64,000 nt of DNA. Source: Thelonectria olida (Eukaryota; Ascomycota; Sordariomycetes; Hypocreales; Nectriaceae). Shown here piece after piece: positions 34,778 through 45,402 of this stretch (positions are counted from its first letter, which is position 1; the number at the start of each line of letters is the position of its first letter). A model generated the notes under the pieces. The model did not search any database. It saw nothing but the letters and a program-made list of their open reading frames with translations, and was not told the DNA's origin. The stretch is from positions 868,001 to 932,000 of the forward strand of contig JAGPYM010000002.1 in the NCBI GenBank assembly GCA_020736575.1, in the 5' to 3' direction. Made by a program: the position numbers and the translations under genes.

Positions 34778-37700
34778 ATGGCTCCCAAGTCTAAAACCCC
34801 CGCCAAGAAACAGCAATCCTTGACATCCTTCTTCACGCCGAAGACTGTCAACGGCCTTGCTGCATCCTTCGAGAAGCAGAGCCAGGCCCGCTCGCAGAAT
34901 CAGACGCAATCCCAGTCCAAAACGAGCCACGACGACTCACCGTCCCGAAAACGCCCGTTGGAACACACTGAAAGGGGCAACGAGCAACCTGAACAGCCAG
35001 CAAAGAAGGTCAGGGGCCAAGTCGACGACGCTGAAGCCAGCACATTCTTCACCGCCAAGGCCGCCAATGGCGATTCCGAAGCCAATTCCGGTATTCTGGG
35101 ACCCGGAGCCCGCACAGAGAGATATCGATACGATGGTTCGAGTGCTCGAGAAGCAGAAGAAGATGATGATGACGAATCGAAACGACACCATCGAGACCTG
35201 CACAGAAAATTCGTGAAAAAGCTGGGGCATCCAGACGCCCTTTCCTGGCGCCGGCGGGGTCAACAGGATGAGGCTCAGGCTGGAGGTGATGAGGATGCAG
35301 CTGAAGGTGCAGACGAAGAAGAGGCAGCAGCTCCAGCAAAGTCGAAGAAAAAGGGGGCCAAATCGGGCAAGCTAACACCTATGGAGATTCAGTTCCTCGA
35401 CATTAAGAGGAAACATCTGGATACCGTCCTCATTGTTGAGGTTGGCTACAAGTTTCGGTTCTTTGGTGAAGACGCCCGTACCGCTGCCAAAGCGCTGAGC
35501 ATCGTCTGCATCCCAGGGAAGATGCGCTACGACGAACGTGCGTTTTTCTCGCTCAAATTCACCCGTAATCCAAGCTAACTTTCCCTCAGATCCCTCCGAA
35601 GCTCACTTAGACCGCTTCGCCTCAGCTAGCATCCCGGTTCACCGGCTTCCAGTCCACACAAAACGCCTTGTCGCTGCAGGACACAAGGTCGGAGTTGTCC
35701 GTCAAATCGAGACGGCAGCGTTGAAAAAGGCTGGAGACAATCGGAATACACCATTTGTTCGCAAGCTCACCAATCTCTACACCAAAGGCACTTACATCGA
35801 CGAGAATGATGACCTTGGCACGAGTGGGGGTTCTGGGCTCCCCTCCGGTTCGGGAGGTTACCTTCTCTGCATCACCGAAACCAAGGCCAAAGGCTTGGGT
35901 ACGGACGAAAAGGTTGACGTTGGTATTATTGCTGTGCAGCCGGCCACGGGAGACATCATCTACGACAACTTCGAGGATGGGTTCATGCGCAGTGAGATTG
36001 AGACGCGACTATTGCACATTTCGCCATGCGAGTTTCTCATCGTTGGTGAGCTCACGAAAGGTACCGATAAGCTCGTCCAGCACCTTTCGGGAAGCAGCAC
36101 CAACGTCTTCGGTGACAAGAGCCGGGTTGAACGAGTCTCCAAGAGTAAGACCATGGCAGCCGAGGCCTACTCTCATGTCACCAAGTTCTACGCCGACAAG
36201 GTCAAGGAAAACGCCCAAGATGAGACTGCCAGCGCTCTCCTCGACAAGGTCCTCAAGCTCCCCGAGCCTGTTACGATTTGCCTCTCAGCCATGATTCACC
36301 ATCTTGAGGAATACGGGCTCGAGCACATCTTCGACCTCACCAAATATTTCCAGAGCTTCAGTACCCGCTCTCATATGCTGATCAACGGTACAACTCTCGA
36401 GAGTCTTGAGGTCTATCGCAACTCAACAGATCACTCAGAGAAAGGCAGTTTGTTCTGGGCTATCGACAAAACCCTCACTCGCTTCGGTCACCGTCTCCTC
36501 CGCAAATGGATCGGTCGGCCGCTTCTCGACCAGGCACTCCTTGAGGACCGTCTAGGAGCTGTAAAGGAGCTTCTCGACAAACAATCCACCGCGCCTCTCA
36601 ACCAGTTGGAAACTCTCCTGAATAGCACTAAGACGGACCTCGAGCGCAGCCTCATTCGCATCTACTATGGCAAATGTACCCGTCCCGAGCTCCTCACCGT
36701 TTTGCAGACCCTCCAAAGGATCGCCAGTCATTACGCAGCTGTGAAGAAACGCTCTGATATCCCCTTCGCCTCCCCCCTCATAATCAATGCCGTCTATACC
36801 ATTCCCCAGATTCTTGACACTGTCGTATCCTATCTTGATCGCATCAACCCGCAGGCCGCCCGCGATGACGACAAGTATGCCTTCTTCCGAGAGGAGTATC
36901 ATACAGAAGACATGCAGGACCACCAACTTGGCATTGCCCATGTAGAACATGAGCTCGACGCCCATCGAGCCGCAGCCGCCGAGAAGATCAAGAAGAAGAC
37001 GGTCGACTACGTCACGGTCGCTGGCATCGAGTACCTCATCGAGGTACCAAACACAGACGTTAAACACGTCCCCGCCTCATGGAGCAAGATCTCAGGCACA
37101 AAGAAGGTATCCCGCTTCCACACACCAGATGTCCTCCGATTCACCAAGGAGCGAGACCAGCATCGCGAAGCCCTTGCTGCAGCGTGTGACAAGGCCTTCA
37201 AAGATCTCCTCGCCACCATCTCCGCCGAGTACCAACCACTTCGCGACGCGGTCTCTGCCCTCGCTACGCTTGATTGCCTCCTCTCCCTCTCCAAGGTGGC
37301 TGCACTGCCTGGCTATTCCCGCCCATCCTTCCTCCCCTCCTCCTCAGAGCCCACCATTTCCATCACTCAAGGCCGCCATCCCATTGCCGAACTCACCCTC
37401 GACGGCGGCTACATCCCCTTCACCACCTCGCTCGCCCATCCCTCGCCTCTCGCCCACCTCATCACGGGGCCCAACATGGGCGGCAAGTCCTCCTTCGTCC
37501 GCGCCCTCGCCCTCATCGTCCTCCTCGCCCAGGTCGGCTCCTACGTACCCGCGGACGCCCTCACCCTCACTCTCTGCGACGCCATCCACACCCGCACCGG
37601 CGCCCGTGACAACCTTTTCGCCGGCGAGTCGACCTTCATGGTCGAAGTGTCCGAGACAGCCCGCATCCTCCGCTCCGCCACTCCCCGCAGCCTTGTCATC

Positions 37701-38144
37701 CTCGACGAGCTAGGACGCGGCACCAGCACCCACGACGGCGCCGCCATCGCCCAGGCCGTCCTGCAGCACCTTGTGACAGAGACCCGCTGCCTCACCCTCT
37801 TCATTACCCACTACCAAAACCTCGCACGTGTTTCCGACGGTCTTGAGGGCGTCAAAAACGTCCACATGAAGTTCAAAGCCGAAAAGGGCGCCGACGGCGA
37901 AGAGGAAATCACTTTCTTGTACGAGGTTGGAGAGGGCGTTGCTCATCGATCCTACGGCCTCAACGTTGCACGGCTGGCACGCATTCCTAAAAAGGTAATT
38001 GACGTCGCTGCCGAGAAGTCGAAGCAGCTGGAACACGAGATGCGCATGCGTCGTGTAAAGGGCGTATGTCAGACGCTTTCTGATGTATTTGAAAACGGGT
38101 CGGGCCATCTGGACCAGTTGATTGCCAGTATTGAACAGTTGTAA
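34778..38144 (+). CDS. msh3: DNA mismatch repair protein MSH3
   Basis: MutS homologue that pairs with MSH2 (MutS-beta) to recognise insertion/deletion loops and branched recombination intermediates in the nucleus. Exons: 34778-35537 and 35590-38144, giving 1,104 aa. The N-terminus bears a PIP box for [12 protein letters not shown] at residues 12-19, followed by a charged disordered region. The MutS mismatch-binding domain starts near [14 protein letters not shown] and includes [13 protein letters not shown]. The connector, lever and clamp regions follow. The ATPase has Walker [10 protein letters not shown] at about residue 880, and the Walker B/signature region [14 protein letters not shown] at about 955. 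The intron splits the His of [12 protein letters not shown], which confirms the splice. The start gives a PIP box at the expected distance from the N-terminus. Confidence 0.96.
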
Positions 38145-38921
38145 TTAAGAGATACCATGCTTCCTGTATAAAATCGGCAGTCTGAAGACTGCTTTCACTA
38201 ATAAGAGAGATATATCACTGATTGTTGTGATGTAATGAGCAACTCTCTTTCAAACGAGTGTTTTACATGCATGACACCTAATGCCCTCCCACAGTCAGAC
38301 TCCGTGTAAATGTATCATCCGAATCTCCCAAAACGCCCAAGAACATCCCATACTGCCGATATCCCATTTTGACTGAATCCCGTAACATAAATATCCCCAA
38401 TACTCCGATACTTGATCCTTTCCCACCCATTCAACTAGAGTCCCGAAACCACTTGCATAAAATGACACATTGTCGTGTAAGCCAGACACCATGTCCCGAA
38501 ATGTCTCAATCGGATGATCTTTGTTCATCCTCATCAGGAAGGGGAGGGTGGGTAGAAATGACGGGAAAACTTGAGGGACAGAGGAACCCTCTCAATCCGG
38601 CACAGTGAATTGTCTATGAAGAGCCATCGATGCAATTGTTCAGCATCGTCTTCCCCAGATGCGGACTTGGAAATATCGCGAAGTTGCGAGCGACCTCTCG
38701 GAGACGGTCATTGCTAATATTTTCAGGTGATCGTGATTTTGCCGGCTCCAGGACTCGTGGCTCTGTACGGGAACGGTTAACTCAGAGAAATCCTCCAGGA
38801 ATCTCGTTCGCAACCTGATTCATACTTGCAACATGTAACACCTTCAACTCGGTGTTTGGAATCAGACAACAAATATGAGGTTATGAATGGGTCCAACCAG
38901 CCTTGGCGAGTCTCAAAGGGC
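38145..38921. other. Convergent intergenic region
   Basis: The spacer between the MSH3 stop and the C2H2 gene stop. It is AT-rich just after 38,145 and holds no credible frame; 3' UTRs are expected. Confidence 0.45.
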
Positions 38922-40911
38922 TCAGATCCGCAAGTCTTCAGGGTTGAGATCATTTTGAAGGTCCATTTCAGGGCCTGGAGGCTGCAAACCCCACGTCCCG
39001 TGAAGACCCAGATCTTTACTACCGCAGAAATCAGTACTTTCTCCCGAATCACAAGTCTGGTCTTCTGCCTTCGAATTCCCATCGTGAGATGACATGAAGT
39101 TGATATCACGGGGGTTGTGCAGTTGCTCTCTTGGTCGATTGATCGGCGTGAAGGAGAGGGATCGGAGGGGAGGGTTTGCAGACGCTTGGCTGTAAGAACC
39201 AAGGAACAGCCGGTCGTGAGAGAGGAGGGGGTTCGTTCCAGGAGCGCTCAAAAACTGGTTCCCGTTCGTTCTCTCTGTGGTTTGGCTGCTATAATCCTCT
39301 TGCTTTGTGTGGATAGAACTGTTTGAAGAAAGCCCGAAAGGCTCCTGGCTGATCCCATTAAACTGGGATGGCGTAGTGAAGGGCAACCTCGACGAAGCGT
39401 TATAGATTGTAGCATCTTTCATCGCATACGATGCTTCAATATGGCCGAATGGACCTTGGCTCAGTGTCAGCATCCAGTGTGGTAGACGGTTCAGCCTAGT
39501 CGGAAAAGCTTGGGCTTCTCAAGTCTTACCTAAGTACGACTGCTGGCTTGGTTGCATCCTCCCCCGAGTCGCATCTCTCGTTCCGAAAATCCTGGCAGAA
39601 AGATCTCTGGAGGATGGGGTTGGTGAGACGAGGTTCGATTGGGAAATTGGGTTCAATGGGGGCATTCCACTGAGTCGATCGTGAAGGTCAAACCTATGAG
39701 AGTAGGAGTAAGCGTAAGCTCGGACAATAGATAATTTGCCATACCTTTGATCATGTCGAGGAAGCGTCGGAAAGCGACGGTGATCATAGGAGCCTATGGA
39801 AGGTCGTGAGAAAGGGTTCACGGGACGTAGACGTAAGACTTACTTAGTTGTCCATCATCATCATCACGGAACACGTCTTGGCTAGGTTGAAATGAAGCAT
39901 GTGAAAGGTCCAGTGTAGCGTTCTCATCCGTCTCGTTCTTCAATCTGTCCGCAGTTTTCCTCGTGGCATGGATTTTGTTCCCACGTGTATTCGGCCGGCG
40001 CTGTCTGGGGACATTTGCAGATATCTCGGTGAGTGGGCCAGCCTTGCGACGCTTCGCTCTTGTAATCTTGCGAGGGGGGGTCTGGCATTGTGAGCACTTT
40101 GCAGTCTTTGGATTACCACGCTTGGGGCACTTACAGATTCTTCCTGGCCGGGGATGGGAGACGAGCTGTCGTCGTAAACCCCCTTCACTCTTTCCACCTC
40201 CAAGTCGGCAGTCAAAATGACCTGGGTGGGCTCGATAACTTCAGATGCTCGTCTCATCCTTTCAATCACGGATTTCGGTTTTCTCTGGTTTCGAGTGCGC
40301 TTCATCTCCTCGTTGGCAAGGTCCATTTTCCCCATACCAGGCCAAATCTGGCCCTTAAGAGACAACATGTCGGGGCGGGCCGAGTAGCCATCTGGAGTTT
40401 CCACCTCATCTTCAGAATTGTAGAGGCTCGGGTTGGTTAGAAATTCCGATGTTGGGTCATCTTCTTCGATTTTAACTAGTAAGTTGCTGTCACTGCTTCG
40501 TTTGGGCCTTCTTCTGGTGTCCTTTACTTCGAATCAGTAATCTTCTTCCCACATTCCCTTTCATTCAAAAATGCTAACCTTAACTGAAGTCGATAGAATA
40601 CTTCGGTTTCGTCTAGATCGAGCCGCCTCTTTTTGTTGCTTGGCTTTCATCCGCTCCACAAGCAATGCCTCGATGCCGTTCTGCGAGTACCAGTCTTCGT
40701 AATTCTGAAGAGCAGCAGAAGCTGCAAGATCTTGATGGGACCTAAGCTTCGTCTGAGTCTCATGGTGCAGATGGCCCTTAGATGCAATATGCGTGAGCAA
40801 ATGCGAGACGTCGGAGAAACGAGGGGCATCGGGGCAGACGGAGCAAACGAGTGGTATTTGCTTGTTGGGAGGGTTCGATGCTCTGGTACTGGCCGTTGCT
40901 CCTGGAGCCAT
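38922..40911 (-). CDS. C2H2-type zinc-finger protein of unknown function, six exons
   Basis: Minus-strand exons: 40911-40579, 40521-40135, 40081-39844, 39793-39745, 39693-39530 and 39454-38922, giving 567 aa. The N-terminus holds one candidate zinc finger of matrin/U1 style at about residues 23-51: C-x2-C (CSVC), then HLLTHIASKGH. A helical, basic segment follows (EALLVERMKAKQQKEAARSR). The middle contains a compact, conserved-looking stretch (LSLKGQIWPGMGKMDLANEE) and an Arg/Lys-rich nuclear-localisation-like region (RKITRAKRRK). The C-terminal third is Ser/Asn-rich. I do not recognise the family; a nucleic-acid-binding nuclear protein is a guess from composition. Introns 1 and 5 use AAG acceptors in this model, so those two borders are the least certain, though the frame closes throughout. 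Confidence 0.75.
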
Positions 40912-42762
40912 CTCCTGCTCCCGAAATGGTCAGAGTTTTTATCTGCAGTAGCTTGTTGAAGCTTCAATGGAGTGTCGAGGGAAGCTGGGATCAGACAATG
41001 AAGGAGTTCAGCCGCGATCTGGTGCGAAAGGCAAAAGGGGAGTGAACAGGCTCCAAGTAGGGAGGCCCGAGATTCGAACAGGGGTTCAAAGCACAAAATT
41101 GGCAGGTTGTTTGCAATTGTCAATGGAGGAGAAGAAGGGACCCAATTCTTGGAGAATGAGGAATGTGGAATGCTGATAAAGGTTTTGTCCTGACACGACT
41201 TACAGGAGCACGCTGAGCCGACTTCCTTCCTCGGCCCATAGTGGTGGCCAAGGGAACAGGAGGAGCCCCCGAGTGTGGTGGCTTGTCGGAAGACAGGCTG
41301 GTCTCGGATGAGACTTTGTCGGTGGTGGTTGACTAGAGATGATGAGAAGCTGAAGAGCGAAGGGCTAAGAAGCAGACTCGTACTCCCCCAGACTGCTTTG
41401 GGGGAAGAAGGAAAGATGGAACTCGGCTTCACCTGCCACCTGCCGCAGACTCGCAAAATGTGCTTCCAACTTTGGTAATTTTCTCCCCTTTGCATCAACC
41501 TTGTTAGTACGGCAGGTGTAGGAGCATTCGAAGCTGCTTCTCCCAGTAAGAGATGGATGGTCAACGGTGAGCCTCAGGCTGCCAATTCAACAGGGTCTGG
41601 GGAACAAACGGGGGGCCTTTTCGATGAATGTACCCTTCCCAGTAACCACGGAGTTTTACCCCAAGTTATTTCAGGGCGCGAATAGTCGAGGCCAACATGG
41701 CAAAGCAATACCCGGGCGGATGGTGGATTGAAGCACGCTGTGTGTGTATCAGCCATCAGGATCAGAGAATGATTTCTGCACCCTTTGATGTACCTCGACA
41801 AGATGGGTGGCCAAGTATCACGGTCTTCTTCTCCTGAGAGCGGAAGAGTATGGGGAAAGGAAACAACAGGCTGAGTCAAGATACTCATAAGAAATGGGAA
41901 GGCTTTGTTCCGAGAGATCAGCCCTAGGACGACAGGATTCGTTCCAATGGGAAGGGGATGATGATCGAGGGAAGACGGGGGTGAGACCAGAAAGCGCCAG
42001 GGAGTGAGCAACCAGAGGAAAGAAGCTCGATGCCCCAGGCAGAATGACCTGCCCTATCTGCCGTCCATGTGTGGTTGGAAGGGAAGGTGCGATCCGGTCC
42101 TTCTACTATTTGGCAGGTAACGAACACTGGTGGACCAACCAGGGCCTTGGAAACCTCAAAGTGATGAGAGGCCATGGACCAACAATCTTCTTGAATGAGT
42201 TAGTTGTTGTCACGATAGGTCAAAAGAAGAGACCCTAAAAATAAAGCAGTGCTGCCTGGTTGGAGAGGTTGAAGTCAATTCAACCCACTGCAGAGACGGC
42301 AGGTGTAGTGTTGGATCACTCAATGGGATTCGGTGCGTTTCATCGAGGAAATTGTCGAGCCTTGTGGCCAACTTGGGCATTAAGGACAATAATCATTCAT
42401 TATCATCGCTAAAATGGCGCTCATAAACGTTATCATCTTGATCAGAGTGGCAGTGCGTTCCATTACCATCCTCCCCGTCGTGGACTCAACACATCTCCAT
42501 ACCATTCCCATGAGGTTCGCTCCCTGGTCAGATCGCGCATGCATCAAATATGTCTGAAGGACTTCACGGGGCAGACTCCATAGAGGTTGGCGACGCCCCT
42601 GAAAAAACCAACAATTTCTCTACTCTTGCCTTGTATCCTGGCGATCACTGTGCAGTGTCTTTAGCAGGATATGATTAAGAAGGCAAGAGGGCGGCTCGAT
42701 ATGGAGGGTGAAATGAACCAGGTGCGATAACTGAACATCTCCATCACAGACTGTCAATCTGT
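40912..42762. other. Intergenic: RabGGTase beta 3' UTR and promoter of the C2H2 gene
   Basis: A 1.85-kb spacer between two tandem minus-strand genes. The long frame at 40,647-41,564 (-) overlaps the first exon of the C2H2 gene in another frame and is a shadow. No other feature seen. Confidence 0.45.
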
Positions 42763-43797
42763 TCAGCCAAGGATTCTTTCCATTGTGCTTTTCGGCATGC
42801 AATACACCGGGTCAACCATCTCCAAGTCCGGATAGCCAAGCAGACTCAGGCCTGTGATTCCGAATAAGGTGTGCCAGACATCGACCATATCGCCGGGACG
42901 GTCAGAAATGCCGCCTTTTTCAACATCTTGACATCTCAAGATAAAGCCGATCAATGCATCTCGGTCGATCCAGTGGGTGCGCCCGATCATCTCAAGACTA
43001 CTCAGCACCCACCAGCTGTAGCAAACATCTTCCTGTTTCTCTGGTCGGCCGTTGAGTCCGCCGCCTGGAACCTGCCTCTCGCTCAGCCAACGGCCAAGCT
43101 TCTCCTTATCGACCAAGTCGAGACGACCGACAATGGATAGGGCGGCGACACAGGTGAAGATTTGGCCGGAGTGCGACTCCGCACCGGGACTTACGCCGTA
43201 ACCACCATCGAAGTTGGCGCAGGCAGCGATATGAGCGATAGCCTTGTCCACGTCAACCAAAGACAGGAGGCCCAGCAGCGACAAGGCATTGAATGCACCG
43301 TATAGGAATCGTGTGTCTTCTTCACCCCACTCATCCCCGGCGAATGTTCCCGTCTCCTGGTTTTGAAGGTTCGCGATGTCTGCGGTGTATTAGTGGGTGC
43401 AGAAGCGGCACTTCGGAACTTGATGATACCTACACTTGCCAACCTGGAGTTTCCCCTTGCCTTTGGCTTCCAGCTGGTCGAAGGCATCCGTCATGGCGAG
43501 AATCTGCACAGCACTTACCGTGGAGAGCATGTGAGCATCATGATCGGGCGCTGCACCAAATCCACCATTCTCATGTTGGCACGAGAGGACAAAGTCGATG
43601 ACGTCTTGGCGGGGGAGAGCATCGGGATGGCGGAGCAGATGAAGCGCAGTCAAGCCCCAATACAGACCGTTGAGCCGCAGGTGCTCAGTCAACCAATAAT
43701 CGAGCTCATCTTTCCTCGTATCCAGGCTCTGGATATACTTCACATGGGCATCCTTGGCGAGGTTTGGGCCATCGGGCGCTTTATTGGCTTGAGCCAT
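42763..43797 (-). CDS. bet2: Geranylgeranyltransferase type II beta subunit (Bet2/RabGGTase beta)
   Basis: The catalytic beta subunit, which with the alpha subunit (Bet4) and the Rab escort protein attaches geranylgeranyl groups to the C-terminal cysteines of Rab GTPases. Minus-strand exons: 43797-43434 and 43379-42763, giving 326 aa, equal to the yeast protein. The alpha-alpha barrel repeats are plain: NGLYWGLTALHLL, CQHENGGFGAAPDHDAH, GTFAGDEWGEEDTRF, NFDGGYGVSPGAESHSGQ and VPGGGLNGRPEKQEDVCYSW. The zinc ligands fit Asp and Cys of EDVCYSW (about 239-241) and His of DVWHTLFG (about 291). The 54-nt intron joins at the Tyr of KYIANLQ, in line with the family. Transcription is divergent from the hydrolase gene. 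Confidence 0.96.
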
Positions 43798-44418
43798 GTT
43801 GAGAAGTGAAGACAAAACAAATGTAAATGGGCATGCTAGGCTGAGAAATTCTGGTGGGACATTATAGCAAAGGCGTGTGCCTTACGTAAGCTATCAGATG
43901 CCTTCATTTCTGAGTCGTCATCCATCTCATTAACAGGCAGCAAGAAACTTACCCTGGACTCGATGACACCTCGTTTTGGGCGGCGTTGGATGTAGAGGTT
44001 GTGCTTTTTCTTAATGCTCAAATTTCCGAAGTGATTGGACGGACTATTGTAAGCTCTTTGTTGTGCGAGACGTAGTAGACAATTCTTTAATTATCGAAAA
44101 TGTAGACGCCTGTGTTATTCCACTTCAGGCCGCAGTAAGGTGGTTTGTTATTTTAGTTGCCGCCGACGGAGGAATTTAAGAGGGGAAACACCTCGACTCA
44201 ACAAAATCATCATCTGCGGCAGAATATGCAAATATAAAGCGCTTCTTATGCCACCCACCACCATCCCAGATTATTCACCATCATATCACAGGCGGGGATA
44301 CCGAATATCTTCGAAGTGCCCGATAAACACAACGTAAGAAGAACCTCGTCCTCCAGCCTAAGATTTCATGCAGCACCTACCGCAATCCTTGTCAAGTCAC
44401 TTGCAGTGAGACGTCAAG
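43798..44418. other. Divergent promoter region, bet2 / hydrolase
   Basis: A 621-bp AT-richer region. A TATAAAG element at 44,233-44,239 lies about 180 bp upstream of the hydrolase start codon and is a candidate TATA box for that gene. No gene seen. Confidence 0.45.
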
Positions 44419-45402
44419 ATGGACAAAATGCACCACGAGACTTTCACTACAAACGATGGCTGCACAATCGCATTCCAGTCGTCACTTAACCTCATGGCCA
44501 TGGCAGGGGAGAGTTCCCAGCTCACATGCATGTTGCTCATGCACGGCTTCAGCGGCTCCAGTGCATACTTCAAAAGGAACTACAACACGTTGACAGAGTC
44601 TGTTTGGGTTGTCGCTCCCGATATGCGTGGCCATGGCAAATCAGATCGCACACGTGGAGGATATCATGTTGCTCGTCTGGCTGCGGATCTTGCGGGTCTT
44701 GTGAAACACCTTCGAAAGAAGGCACCCATGACTCACATTATTCCTGTGGGCTGCTCTATCGGAGCTGCCGTCATATGGACCTATATCGAGTTGTTTGGCT
44801 GTACCGACTTCGCAGGGTTTGTCTTCGTTGACCAGGCACCACTGCAAGATCGTTCAGTGTTTGACGGCTGGGATCAATCGCTGGCACACACAGGATGCTA
44901 CGACGAGGCCTCAATGTTGGCAGCACAGCAAAGCTGGATCAACGATTCGCAAACGGCACACCTGGATCTCGTCAAGGGCTGTTTGGGATACTGCCATGCC
45001 CCTCAAGCTGGCGACAACGTGAGCAAGGAACAGCAAGCAGAGGATGAAAGATTCTTCACAAACATCAGCGCTTTATGCGATCAGACCTGGTTGGCTCGTC
45101 TCCTAGCAGATCATACACGATACGACCACCGCGAAGCCATCGAGACGATCACACTGCCGACCTTGGTCATGGCCGGGCGGCGGTCAGGTTGCTTTCCCTT
45201 GGAGGGAATGTTGGAGACGGTTCGGCGTGTAGAACGGAAAACCCCGGGGCTCGCGAAACCGTCTGTTTTCGAGGCGGGACATTGGCTGTTCTACGAGGAG
45301 CCGGAGCGATTCAACCGTGAACTTATCGAGTTTGCCCAACTATGTAAGGAGACAAAGCCAGCCTACAATCAATACCCTTACCAGTTTACGGATAACTATT
45401 AG
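44419..45402 (+). CDS. Alpha/beta-hydrolase fold protein (haloperoxidase-like branch)
   Basis: A single exon of 327 aa, the usual size for a one-domain alpha/beta hydrolase. It has the oxyanion HGF at 42-44, DMRGHGKSD at 68-76, the nucleophile elbow GCSIG with Ser113, and a C-terminal catalytic His288 in EAGHWLFYEEPERF. The normal acid position after strand 7 (MAGRRSGCFPLEG) carries no Asp or Glu at the usual distance. Asp138 at the end of strand 6 (FVFVDQAPL) could serve instead, as known for some members. The closest resemblance I recall is to the non-haem haloperoxidase-like fungal hydrolases. The substrate is unknown. No signal peptide; the C-terminus is an odd Tyr/Gln/Asn-rich tail. No biosynthetic genes adjoin it. 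Confidence 0.88.
   Translation: MDKMHHETFTTNDGCTIAFQSSLNLMAMAGESSQLTCMLLMHGFSGSSAYFKRNYNTLTESVWVVAPDMRGHGKSDRTRGGYHVARLAADLAGLVKHLRKKAPMTHIIPVGCSIGAAVIWTYIELFGCTDFAGFVFVDQAPLQDRSVFDGWDQSLAHTGCYDEASMLAAQQSWINDSQTAHLDLVKGCLGYCHAPQAGDNVSKEQQAEDERFFTNISALCDQTWLARLLADHTRYDHREAIETITLPTLVMAGRRSGCFPLEGMLETVRRVERKTPGLAKPSVFEAGHWLFYEEPERFNRELIEFAQLCKETKPAYNQYPYQFTDNY

Noticed and set aside
36949..37713. 254-codon + frame inside MSH3
   Set aside because: Shifted frame of the MSH3 ATPase region; Ser/Pro-rich product from C-ending codons, with no start or splice context.
41060..41095. tRNA B-box-like sequence (minus strand, GTTCGAATC)
   Set aside because: No matching A box and no acceptor-stem pairing at the expected distance, so not a tRNA.
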